The notes under the pieces were generated by a model. It had not been told where the DNA came from, searched no databases, and saw only the letters and a program-made list of their open reading frames with translations. From Lepisosteus oculatus (Eukaryota; Chordata; Actinopteri; Semionotiformes; Lepisosteidae), in contig NC_090718.1 in NCBI RefSeq assembly GCF_040954835.1, positions 11,299,532 through 11,363,531 on the forward strand: a stretch of DNA of 64,000 nt, written 5' to 3'. Below, one piece after another: positions 50,501 to 62,500 of the stretch. Made by a program: the position numbers and the translations under genes. The number at the start of each line of letters is the position of its first letter. Positions within the stretch are counted from its first letter, which is position 1.

Positions 50501-53500
50501 CTCCTGCTCTCTGGCCTTTGTCAGTAGTGTCTGGGTGTCTGAAAGCAGAGACTCACCACAGCGTTGTACCGGCCCGTTTCCATCTTCCTCTTGACAGACT
50601 CCAGGTCCGGGGGCGAGTCGTTGGGGGGGGACACCTCAGTGAGGACGGGCGGGTCGGGTCCCTCCGGAGAGCTGCGGGATGGGAGGCTCTCCTCCGGCTC
50701 GGGGTTCAACTCTGGAGGCTTCATCACTGGCTGCAGGGGAGCAACCAGGGGTCAGGGTGGGCGGTCAGTAAAGGGCCGCAACAGAGGTCAAGGGGAGGGA
50801 GGGTACGAGAGCCCAGAATGCGAGTGTGCTGGGATGTTCCAAAAGTTTCTTTAAATCCAAAAGAGGCTATGCGCATTGATTCTGCTGGAAAGCGCTGCGC
50901 ATTGTGGTCAGTGGAGGGGCTGGGGGAGGGGCACCGGGTGTGTTTGTGAACGCATGAATCCTTTTCCGTTTTTTCTACTTAATCATCGATCAAGAAGATG
51001 CCACTCAGTTCACCCGTTCTCTCAGCTGCCCAGCTGGGTTTGGGCTCAGAACAACATAACTATGGTTCACCTCACTAATCCAAGTGCTTTAAATCACGGT
51101 AAAAAAGCACAGTTGGTCGGAATATTATCTGGGAAATGCAAGTTGAGCTATGCGTCCCAGTCTGGGGCATGTAACTGGCCGACTGTAACTGGGATTCCCT
51201 AAATGGACAACTGGTTGACTGCAGTCCACGCAGGACTGGGATTAGCCAGCCAAAGTCATGTCAGCCACTGGCACATCCATGACTCCGCCTTTCCTAGAGT
51301 GAGACACGCGGCTAGGTGGCTGGCGGGGGAGCTTGCGCGGCGTCCCGCGACTGACAAGGCACCCCCCCCGGGAGAACTGACCTGACGGTAGCGCAGCAGG
51401 TGCGTGGAGGTGCGGGAGTTGAGCAGCGCGGTGAGGACCTGCCGCACCGAACCCTGCAGCTCCTTCTCCAGCGCGGTCCTCCACTCCGCCGGGTGGCGCT
51501 CCGTGCAGTTGATGCAGGTGTAGGCGATGCTCTCCGGGAGGTTCGACAGCATCTCGTACATCTCATCTGCAACAAACACCAGGGGGCGTGAATGAGGGCG
51601 TCCACGTGAACAATGGACCTCCAATCTCCAGTTTGCCGTTTTTCCTCTCCTAACATTGGGTCTCTGCTGCCAAATGGATTTCTGCTTCTGCACATTGGGG
51701 AGCTTTCCTCCTCCTTCCGCTACACAGCTCCTGCAGAAGCCTGCTGTGAGAGGAGAAAGTCACAAGCTCATACTAACTCCGCATGAGTCTGAGTCATCGT
51801 TCAGGAAATTCTGAAGTGGCTGCCTGCTCGTTAGCCCCGATTCTTTTGCAGGCAATCAGCAGTGCTCCCCATTTATACAGCAACCTTATCCGCTCTTACT
51901 GGTCAGAAAGCTCCATATTGTAACTGACTCAATGGGCATCATCAAGAATTACCAGACTGTAATTTCAGACTGTGTGGCTCGTTATTTGCAGCCCAGCACT
52001 AAAGACTGAAGAAAACCCTCACTTGAAGAAGGCTCCACAGCCGTAACGTTATGTTTTTCTTTTTCCTTTCCAGCATGGAATAAACTTTTATCTGTAGTTT
52101 TGCGGCCAATGTATGCTGACACAGCTACCTCCTCAAACTCCTAAAGACAGCATGGTCAAGCTTCCATTATTTCACAGAGAGGCTGAAAACAAAGCTATAT
52201 CTCTCCCCATATTCTGTATAAGTCTGGGTAGTGTGGGACATGCACAGCCTGCTCCCTTCACCATATTAATCAAGGCATGACAATTATATTTCAGACCCTA
52301 CTTGTGACTTACATGGAGCAACATACATTACTAGACTGGTCAGCCAGCAACGGTCAGTCACACACCGACCACAGTCAGCCCATTACCTGTGAGATTCTCG
52401 CACTTGGCGTGAACCCAGCGGTCACATTTCCCACACTGCATCATCTTGCTTTCGTAGTCGTCGTCGTCGTAGCACTTGTCGCACACTGGGCAGAAATTAC
52501 CTGCGGACACGGGTGGGGAAAAATACCACGTTCAGATTCTGATGTGCTGCGGCGTGACAGGAAGAATGTCACCCTGGCCCAAACTTTGCCACATGCTGTG
52601 CTGCCATCATGACCTCCACCTCACTGTGTTCACCCGGTGTCCAGTCCAAATTTCCCCCTGGCCTTTACAAATCATGGCCTCTTAACAATCCTCATCTATG
52701 AATTGGTTTCATCACTTCATCATCCTCCCCACTGAGAGCCGATGTGTGTTGAGCATACTGGAGCACTCTGGCTGCCATCGCATCATCCAGGTAGGGGTGA
52801 CACATTGGTGGTGGTGGTGGGATTCCCCATTACCTGTATAACGTTGAGTGGATTGTCCAGAAATGAGCTATATAAAAGTGTAAGGAGTTAGTATTAGTAG
52901 TAGTAAACTATGGCTGCCTGGCTCACCTTTTGCAAAGAGTTTGGCACAGTCGTGACACAGGGAGAAGTCGTGTGACCACTGGGCGTCCCAGGACTTGCCG
53001 GGGGTGGTGGAGCCGCAGCTCTTACAGCGGACACACTTGGTGCAGATCTGCAGGACAGAACAGAAGGCACGCGGCGGGCGTTAATGCAAAGGCCCCCAGA
53101 GACACAACCAGAGCTCAGACATAACCCAGGTTCCTAGTGTACGTTCAGACATTTCTTAAAAGTTTCCAGCCAATCAAGAGCAAAAGAATCTCCCCTTTGG
53201 GAGCTTCTATGTCTTTTACCTAAGACATTTGTTTTGCAGGACAAAAAAAAACATTTCCTGACAAGTTCCAGTTCTCTTACAGAACTGCGGATGTGTTCTG
53301 CTCATGCAAGTCAATGCAAACGTCACTGTCACAGCGACCAAGCTACACCTATGTACAAATATTGTTGGCTCTGCTGGCGATACTGCTCCTTAGGCTGAAG
53401 TTAAGTACTCAATATAGATCACTGAAACACCCATACCTTCCAATTATGTACAGAACTATAGTGAAAAATATCTTACTTTGGCATATTGGAATATGAGTTA

Positions 53501-56500
53501 ATTTCTTGTTCTAGTTAGCTGCTATATCTTATTTAGTCCACTTATCTAATTTAGTTTAGTTATCTAGTTCTAGTCAGCTGCTGTATCTTACTTCTTCATG
53601 TTCCATATCATATTACTAATAAAGGAATCGGCTTGTGTTCTTGTCCAGATGGATACACGTCTGTGAACCATGGCGTGGAACTGTGCTCACTCATACAGCT
53701 GTGCTGCAGAGCCCGTTTCAGGCAGCCTGTCAGCTCTCGGGAATCTGGCTTGCCGATTCAGCAGCTCCTGGCAGCGCGTGTGAAACACTGTACTTGCCCA
53801 GATTCTCTTCTTCTTCGTGGGGCGGGTCGGGTGGTTGGGTCCCAGGCACTCGGGGTGATAGCTGTTTCGGCACTTATTGCACTCCAGCAGCTGCTGCTAA
53901 GGGACAGACCACACACAGGCACAGACTGTCAATCCCACAACCACGCCATTAACCGTCTTTCTGTATCCCAACTGTTAGAATTCGCTGTGAAATTACAGAA
54001 CGCTTCTAATGTTCAATGAATTAGGAAGGATTGTCGAGATGAACAGCAATGCTTCTTCCTAACTCCATTTGTCATCATATTTGAGCATTCCCCAAAATAC
54101 ACGCCCATTTGAAGATCGGAATGACAAGACCGCCAGGCAGCAGGGCGCGCCCTCTCCTCACCTTGGTCTTTTGGTGCTGACGGCCGCAGACGTGACAGAA
54201 GCGGCAGCGCCGGCAGCACCAGTTCTCCCACTGCTCCTGTAGGGGGCGCTCTGTCTCATCCAAGCAGAAAAGATGAAAGGGCTCGCAGCACACCTGGCAG
54301 AACACAAACTGGGGAGAGAGCAGCACATTCAGTCCAGCACGGTGAGCAAGCTCCCTTATGTGACTGTCTTTTTCACATTTTGTTTCTACACCCATTTGAG
54401 GTGTCAGCAGACTGCCTACCAGTAACTTGACCAACCAAATAATATCAATATGAGGCACAGCAAAAGCTCAGTTCCACAAACTATGAGGCCCAGTCCCTCA
54501 CCTAAAACCATGAAAACAAGCTAACAGAATCAGGGACTGATGTCACACAGTGCTTTACTGCAAAAAAACAATCAACATTACTGTTTGTGGAAAAGAAAGG
54601 TGAAATAAAATTACATTACGAACAGCACAAAAAACAGAGCTACACCACTGGAAAACTAAATCAATGGACTGCTATACACTTCAGTGTTATAGCGGCCCAT
54701 TGTTACTGTTAAGTGTGTCACTGAAGAAAAACCGGCATCTCTCTGATTTGTTTTTCCCTTCTTAAGGAATGTGGACAGTAACAGAAGGGTTGCCCAGTGT
54801 CTGGTGTCTGGGAAGCACAGGGCCGCACTCCTGCCCCAGTCTCACCTCTACATGGCCACTGCTGGCACACAGGAAGCAGATGACCCTGGGGGTGATTGGC
54901 ACAGAGGTGAGGACACTGAGCCCGCCCATCTCCCATACATTGTCGATGTCATAGTCCTCCTGCAGAGAAAAACCACACAGGCTTTCAGCAAGGCCTGTCC
55001 CATAGCAACAGCACTCAGCACTGCCCTTAGGAATGCCACACAGGGAGAGACTGCACAAACAGAGATCGGGCTTGTTCGTTTACTATCATGCACATCTCAG
55101 TTTTTATCTCGCTGGCAGTGTGTGCACCAAATGACTGTCAACAAAACAAAACGAGCCTCGTTTCTTAAACAGGTGAATACATTAGAATATTTTAACTGCA
55201 AGTCGCTAGGATGAATGGGTGTGAGGTGAAAATGAAAAAGTTTCATTGACATATAAGTCTTAAAATGCATGCACATTGGGGAGCTTTCCTCCTCCTTCCG
55301 CTACACAGCTCCTGCAGAAGCCAGCTGTGAGAGGAGAAAGTCACAAGCTCACAAGCTCATACTAACTCCGCATGAGTCTGAGTCATCGTTCAGGAAATTC
55401 TGAAGTGGCTGCCTGCTCGTTAGCCCCGATTCTTTCATATGCAATCAGCAGTGCTCCCCATTTATACAGCAACCTTATCCGCTCTTACTGGTCAGAAAGC
55501 TCCATATTGTAACTGACTCAATGGGCATCATCAAGAATTACCAGACTGTAATTTCAGACTGTGTGGCTCGTTATTTGCAGCCCAGCACTAAAGACTGAAG
55601 AAAACCCTCACTTGAAGAAGGCTCCACAGCCGAAACGTTATGTTTTTCTTTTCCTTTCAGCATGGAATAAACCTTTATCTGTAGTTTTGCGGCCTATGTG
55701 TGTACTCCATGCAGTAACAATGGGGCTGCCACTGCTCACCACCAAGCCTCACTGACTCCTTCCAAGTGTTCAGAATGTGGTTCAGGGTGGCCGCAGGCCT
55801 CCTACCTTAAAATCCACTCTGATGCGATGCACTCCGTCGTAGGGCGGTCTCTGCTTGGCGCCGCCTCCAGTCGAGGGAGTGCTCAGCAAGTTTAAAGTAC
55901 TGCTCTCGGGCTTGGTGGACGCGGGCTTCTCCTACGGACAGGGGAGGTAGGACAAGGGTGAAGGGAACCCCAGGAGGCAAACAGCACCTCGGAGCTACAA
56001 GTCCAACACTACGCTGCTCTACGGACGTGATAAACTGGCACGGGGTTGCAGAGGACTTTGAAACCATGACCGGATTGAAGCCTCCCCTGCAGACAGAAAC
56101 GCTGAAACCCTAAAGCAACATAGTTTACCCAGAGTGCCTCACTCCATGCTCCAATACAATTAGGAGTCAGCACCTGCTGTGGGTGAAACTGCAATTATCT
56201 GGCGTCCCACCCTTATGCTCTGCTAGCTCTCTATGTGCAAATAATAAATCACGAAAACGCATGAAACTAAGGCCAGCGAGATTCAACCAACGGAGGCCAA
56301 TATGTTTAGCTCAGTTTAACACGAACAACCCCAGTCCCTGAAGGTCACGTAGTTTCCTGGCTTTCTGCTTTACACTGCTTCACTGCCTCGGGTTTCCGTC
56401 TCACTTGAACAAATTGAGAGCACTGCAGGTTCAAAGTGGAAAGGGATCTCAAGGTATCTGCATACCCTCCTGGCCCAAGGGCAGCCCGGACACTGTGCTC

Positions 56501-59500
56501 AATCTTCTCAGCCCTGCCCTAAACTGTGTGTCCCCCCTCTCTCACCCCCAGGGGGCACGCGGCGGTGAGGTTAGGGGAGGAACAGCATGGCACAGTTACC
56601 TTTTCTTTGGGTTTCTGCTTGGGCGGCGGGATGCATCGCATGCCCTGCTTCTTCGGCTGTTTCACCTCCAACACTGAAAAAGCATTTGAAAAGACAAAAG
56701 AAAATAGTTCAAGCACGCAGCAGGGATACTGCACACCACCTCCGCAGAGACATACAAGAGGCTGACAAGTGAAACCACTGTAGAGGGCTACCCGCATGTG
56801 ACAGCGCTGGTGATCTGCAAAAAGCAAAAAGATTCCTGAAACTCCCTGCTTGGAAAGGCCTTAGTTGGCCTTAACGTCTGTAGTCCAGCAGTTTCCAGTA
56901 CTTCCTGACTTATGCTGCACTTTTTCTAGGCATCTAGTATTTAGTGGACAAGGAAATGACAACCTTACCACAAAAGAACAACATAACAGTTTCTTAAGAA
57001 ACTTTCTTAAGCCCTGACCTGGTTCTGTCGCTGACGGAGTCGAGCTCGGCTGCTGCTGCTTCTTCTTGAGTTCGCTTGGAGGGGTCTTGCTAGAACCCTC
57101 CTTTTTTGACAGCGCTGGGCTTTGCTGGGGCTGGTGCTGGGAAGGTGGCGTCGGCGGTGGAAAAGGGGTAATGTGGGGAGAGGCAGGCGGGGGGGTAGGC
57201 TGGGGTAGTTTGCGTTCTTTCCTGGAGGCGCCACCAGGGGGCGCCACGGGCTGCTTGGTGTCCTGCGGCAGGGTGGAACTGGGAGGCTGGGAAGCCTCTT
57301 TCTGAGACGGGCTCGGTGGACGAGGTGGAGGCTGTTTCTGCTTCTGCTCGCTGTGCTTTGGGGGAGGGGTTTCGCTCTTTTTAGGAGTGGGCTCCTCCCT
57401 CGAGGGGGGCGGGGCTGGCTTCTGATTGGTCTCTGACGACTGAGTCTTGGCGGAATGCGGCGGCTCCTTTTTTTCCTGCGCTTTGGTCTTCTTCTTCTCC
57501 TTCTTTGCTGCTGGAGAGGAAATAAAAAAAAATGAATGGAGCGCCAAAGAAGCATGCGGCAAAGCAGCTTCATCATCAGTGGGTAGATCTGCGGTGGGTG
57601 TGATTACAGAACTCTCTAAAAAGTTACCAATAATGTATGGCATGGCAAGAACAAGAAAACAAGAACAAGAACGATGCTGCAGAGATCTCATAAAGTAAAG
57701 AATGTGCCTCATTGTAATACAGGCAATGTGACACAGTGATGTAATTTGACCTTTAAAACTCACTAGCCAGATGGGCTATCGAACACGGTAATGTGGAGAC
57801 CCATGTATCTACCAGAGCAATCTGAGCAAAGATTAGGACACAGCACCACCCTACCCAGGATTTGAGCACCACGACCTTCTGGGACAGAGTCCAGACCCCT
57901 GCTTCACATTACTACCCTACCAAGTCTGTTTCAGGTTAAAATATGAATCAGAACCACAATCACATTCAATACTTATCTCCTTTGTACAGTGAGCTTCGTG
58001 AACTATCACTGCTCCATGAATACCTTAGTACTCTTCAAACATACTGTAGATACAGCTTTTATCTGTAATGGTAATAACATAAGCTGCAGGCAATACTGGA
58101 CCCGCAGAGCTCTCCGATCCTGATGGGAATATTAATGCCTTGAAACACATTAACATGGGAAACTGACACGTTTTCAGGCCACTGACCTTTCGCTTGTTTC
58201 TGAAGGTATGCTTTTGAAGGCATCCACTGGAGATTCTGACACTTCCTCACCCTGGAAAGGAAAAAAGGGAGAAGAGATTGCTTTATCCCCAGGTAGCCCT
58301 CGACACCTTCTTGTCTTCAAAGTGCACCTAGTTTCATGTGCAAACTCGCCAGGAAGTTGAGCCGTGGTTCCGCATGCGATCACTGGATTTCTTTTTTAAT
58401 GGTTATGGGGGAATAAAAGATAAAAAATACAGATCGCAGAATTCTGAAAATGAACAGCTGATGAATTCAGATATATCTAGCTTTTTTTTCCCCAAATCTC
58501 AGGTCAACTGCAGGGTTTTGTCATAGACCGGGGTATTCAGACCTGGTCCTGGGTCTTCATTCCAGCCGAGCTTAACTGCTTCACTGAATCAATAACTGCA
58601 ATCGAACCAATACGTTTCTCAATCAGAATATTTGTGCGTTATTTTCTAATAAAAAATGTGGGTTCCGCTACAGATCTATGAAATGAAACAGTTAAACGAC
58701 GACCTCTGAGAGCTGGGAACAGCCAATGAATCCTCTTGAATGAAAGAGAGGATAAAGATATAGGAGGATGGAAAATAAGAGGATGAGGATAGAAAATTCC
58801 TTAAGTGAATCCTCTTCTGAAGTCAGTTAGGGGTTCGACTGACTAAACTGAGAGCTGAACAGGACTGGGAACCCCTGTCCCACACTGCGTTCAACACCGG
58901 ACAGACAACACCCACTTGCAGCACTGTTTCTTGATGTTCCGTCCCCCGAATTTGGGCTTGTCCAGGCAGTTGGTGCAGACGCCGCAGTCCTCGGGCACCT
59001 GGCACCCAGGGCACTGCCCGCAGCGCCGCGAACGCCGCCCCTTCTTCACCGGCGGCTCCTGGGGGGCCTTCTGGCGCGTCACCGGCTTAATGGGCTTGAC
59101 TGGGGGGGCCGGGGGCTCGGCTTCTTCGGAGCCCGCCACCGACGACTTGTCTGCGCGGAACAGAGGGGAACAAGCCTTCGTGTTAGTGAAGCCCACTCGA
59201 AACACTCGAAACTGCTGCAGCTCAGCTATAACTTTGAGCCTCTGCTTCAATTCAAGCACCGAACCAGGCCTCTACTCTCTATACTTCCAAAATAGTGCTA
59301 AATGTTTAAGAGCACATCCTTCCAGGAGGTAATTAACAGGGGGGTAACAAGAGGTCTCGACGTGATGCGGCCCTTCCTGCTCACTAGTCCCTGTAATAAC
59401 TCATGTAATGAGATGTCAGAGCAAATAAGTACAGGTTGTGCAGTAGACATTCACCGCAGAAATATTCTATCATGTCATCTGCGTGCAGAGTTAACAAGTG

Positions 59501-62500
59501 AGTAGTATTTTTCAGGACTCTTGAAATCAAGAGCAAAGTTTCTATTGGATTAAAAGAAATGTATTCAAAACCCTGATTGTTTACAATGTCAGAGGGCCGG
59601 ATCACGTCACCAGGAGTTTTGTTTTGCCTTGTTCTAAATCACAGAACATGGGCTGCGCATACCTGGAAATGTTATAAACTGGAAGCTACTGTGTACATTT
59701 TACCGTCATTGTGGTTTGAAATGCACTCATCCATGCCGATTCTTTCTGTCCCCAAATATAAAAACAGCACTGCAGGTCCCCTTTAAGGGTGCGGTAAAGG
59801 AACCCAGTTTCGAGATCTCACCATCATTTCCCATGGAAGACAGGATCTTCTCCCTCTCCTCCCATGGCAAGGCACTGAGGGTGGGCATGTCGTCCGGAAA
59901 AACAGCTCGGTTCCGGCCCAGAGCCACGGCCGCCCGCCGGCAGACGTGTTTGATGCGCGGCCCGCGAGCCGACGTCTCCGAGGAGTCGCTCTCCTGGCCC
60001 TGTCGCAACGTGAGAGAGTGCACGGAGTAAAGAGCTGTGACGTTACAAGCGCACGCAAGGAAACACGTGGCGAAACCAGCTACAGCTCCCTTCAAGCTTT
60101 ACAACAGATGTTGACATTTCTGAATCATCCTTTTAACAGGTGTCGAAAAAACAGAGAGAATGTACTGTCCTTAACACATCCACTGGATTGCTTTTCCCTT
60201 TTATTTTCTGCAGACAAATGTCCAAGCTACATTGCAAAGTTATGGTGGGCATTTTAAAAAGTAGGAAACCTGAACCACCTGTGAAGGGGACTCTCCCAGG
60301 TGACTGTACCCAGCAGGGTGGGAGCTGGGATTAAACAGCCAAGAACTTGTAGTGATGTCAGAGAAAGCTGTGCTACCCCTCCAGTCACAAGCTCTCCTGT
60401 CACACAGTATGGAGCCTGCCGAGTGTCAAATTACAAACATCTCTTGTGTGTCGGAGAGACATAATCCTATCCCAAGTGTGCGTGGCATAACGTAACACAA
60501 GTGTGGACAAATTGGGAAGGCAGATCTGTAAAAAGAGATCTAAACAATAAATCCCAATCCATAAACAAGATAGATCTTAATGAATATCTACTAGATTAAA
60601 TTACACAGATCCGAGGCACTGTTTTTATTATTTTGTAGGTTTCCGCATTGAAACAGGATGCATGTTTCTTTTCTTTTTTGATCTTCAGCCCCACCCCACC
60701 CTACACCCCCCAAAAAAAACACCTGGTCTAATCATTTCAGAACACTGCAGCCTGCAGCTACTGGAAAGCAAAGATGCTGCCCGATGCTCTTTTCAGTTTC
60801 AACTGAAGCACTGCTAGTTTCACTACAGATCTCAGCAAACTGACTGCTTTTCAAATGACTGGGCTGCACAACAGGCAAGTTGGAGCATGTCTGGACAAGT
60901 GGAACACCTGGAATTACCACTAGAAAACCCCCCAAAATAAAATAAATGGCACATGCTTATTCCGCAGTGGCTAGAGGTCGGGGAGGAGAGAAGTTTTTAA
61001 AAGGGCACCTCAGACAACAAATTCCCAGCTTTGAGGGTGTTAACACATTCGGTGAGCCCGACGGGTGTTTGCCAACAACTTACCTGTGCTTTGGGCTGGT
61101 CAGCCGTCTTCAAGGACTTGTTCTTTTCAATCTTGTACAGCTGTGCCTTTGCCTTCTTCAGGAGGCCGGCCACCCTCCTGTCTGCCACCTGCTGCTTTTC
61201 CACCTGGGCAAGCATGGACCCCAGGGAGGGCACTGGGGCCTGCTTGCTGGGCGGGCCAGGCTGTGGGGTTTGCTGAGCTGGGGCCTGCGAGTGACCTTTC
61301 GCCTTCTCCTTCTCCTTCTCGCCAGCGTCGGCCTCCTGGCCCTTCTCCATCGACCTGCCCTTCTTAGAAAGGCGGCCCTTGGTGGTGGGAGGAGTGGTGG
61401 CTGCATGGGACGTCCCATCTGGAGGCCCCAGAGACGGAGGTGCCTCGTTACTGGGGTCGAGAGAGACGGGTTTCTTCCTGCCGGGAGTCTTCTTAGGGGC
61501 AGAAGGCGCAAGGGCTTCCTCACTCTCCTTGGCGTCCAGAGAGAAGAGAATGGGCGCCGAGTTGGCCTGCGTGGCTGCCTCTCCTCCAGCACCCTTGCCT
61601 TTCCTCTCCCGCTCCTTCCGGGCCTCCTTTTTATTCTCCTTCTCCCTTTCTCTGGGTCTCTCTGGTTCCCTCTCCTTCTCCTTAGGGCCCGACTCTCGGG
61701 ATGCCGAGACGCCTCTCTCCCTGCTCGCTTTTCCCGTTCCTCCCGTGGCCGGGGGGCTGGTGGCAAAGAGAGGGAAAAGCGAGGACGAGGAGACGGAAGG
61801 GCTGCTTCCCACTCCCACTCCGGAGGAGAAGGACTCTCCTGCTCCTCCCAGGCCCCCGGTCTGTCTCCTGCTGCAAGTCTGATAAGAGTCCGCTGTCCCC
61901 TCGGTCGGGTGACCCATGCAGCCTGGCGAGAAGGTGCTGAAAGGGGCAGGAGTTAAGGCACTGGTGGCTAGAGAACTGATGGCAACGCCTGGCAAGGAAC
62001 TGGAGCTGCTGGTGGTACTTGTGACAGAAGCCGCCAAGGGAGAGAGTTCAGCGGAGGTCTTGCCCACCTGGGTCCCGGACTGGCTGCTTCGGGTGGTCAT
62101 GGAGTGCGAGGGCGACCTGGGTTGGCCCCGCAAGGGGCTGAAGACCCTCCTCCTCCTACACCGGCGCTGGTTTCTACTGGCAGAGGAGGAGGAGGAGGAG
62201 GAGCTCTGAAGAGGGGATGACAGGGAACCCTGGCCGCCGCCCTTGGAGGCCGGGAGGGTGACCGACTCAAAGATGCGGGAGTGCGCCTCGCTGGGGGTGA
62301 AGCGGGGGGCGCGGAGCAGGGGGCTGCGCTTGTGGAGCGACGGCTCAAACCGCGAGGGAGTATGGTCGTGCTGGTGGCGATGGTGGTGGAGGGGAGCGAA
62401 GAAACGGCCGCCGGCTCCCGCTGTCCCGCCGGACGCAGAGAAAGCCCCGGCTCCACTCCCACCGCTCCCACCCCCTCCACCTCCAGAGCTGGGGGACACC

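Noticed and set aside
60946-61956. 336-codon plus-strand ORF
   Set aside because: It lies antisense to kmt2a exon 3; low-complexity Ser/Pro/Lys coding leaves long open frames on the opposite strand. No domain and no promoter.
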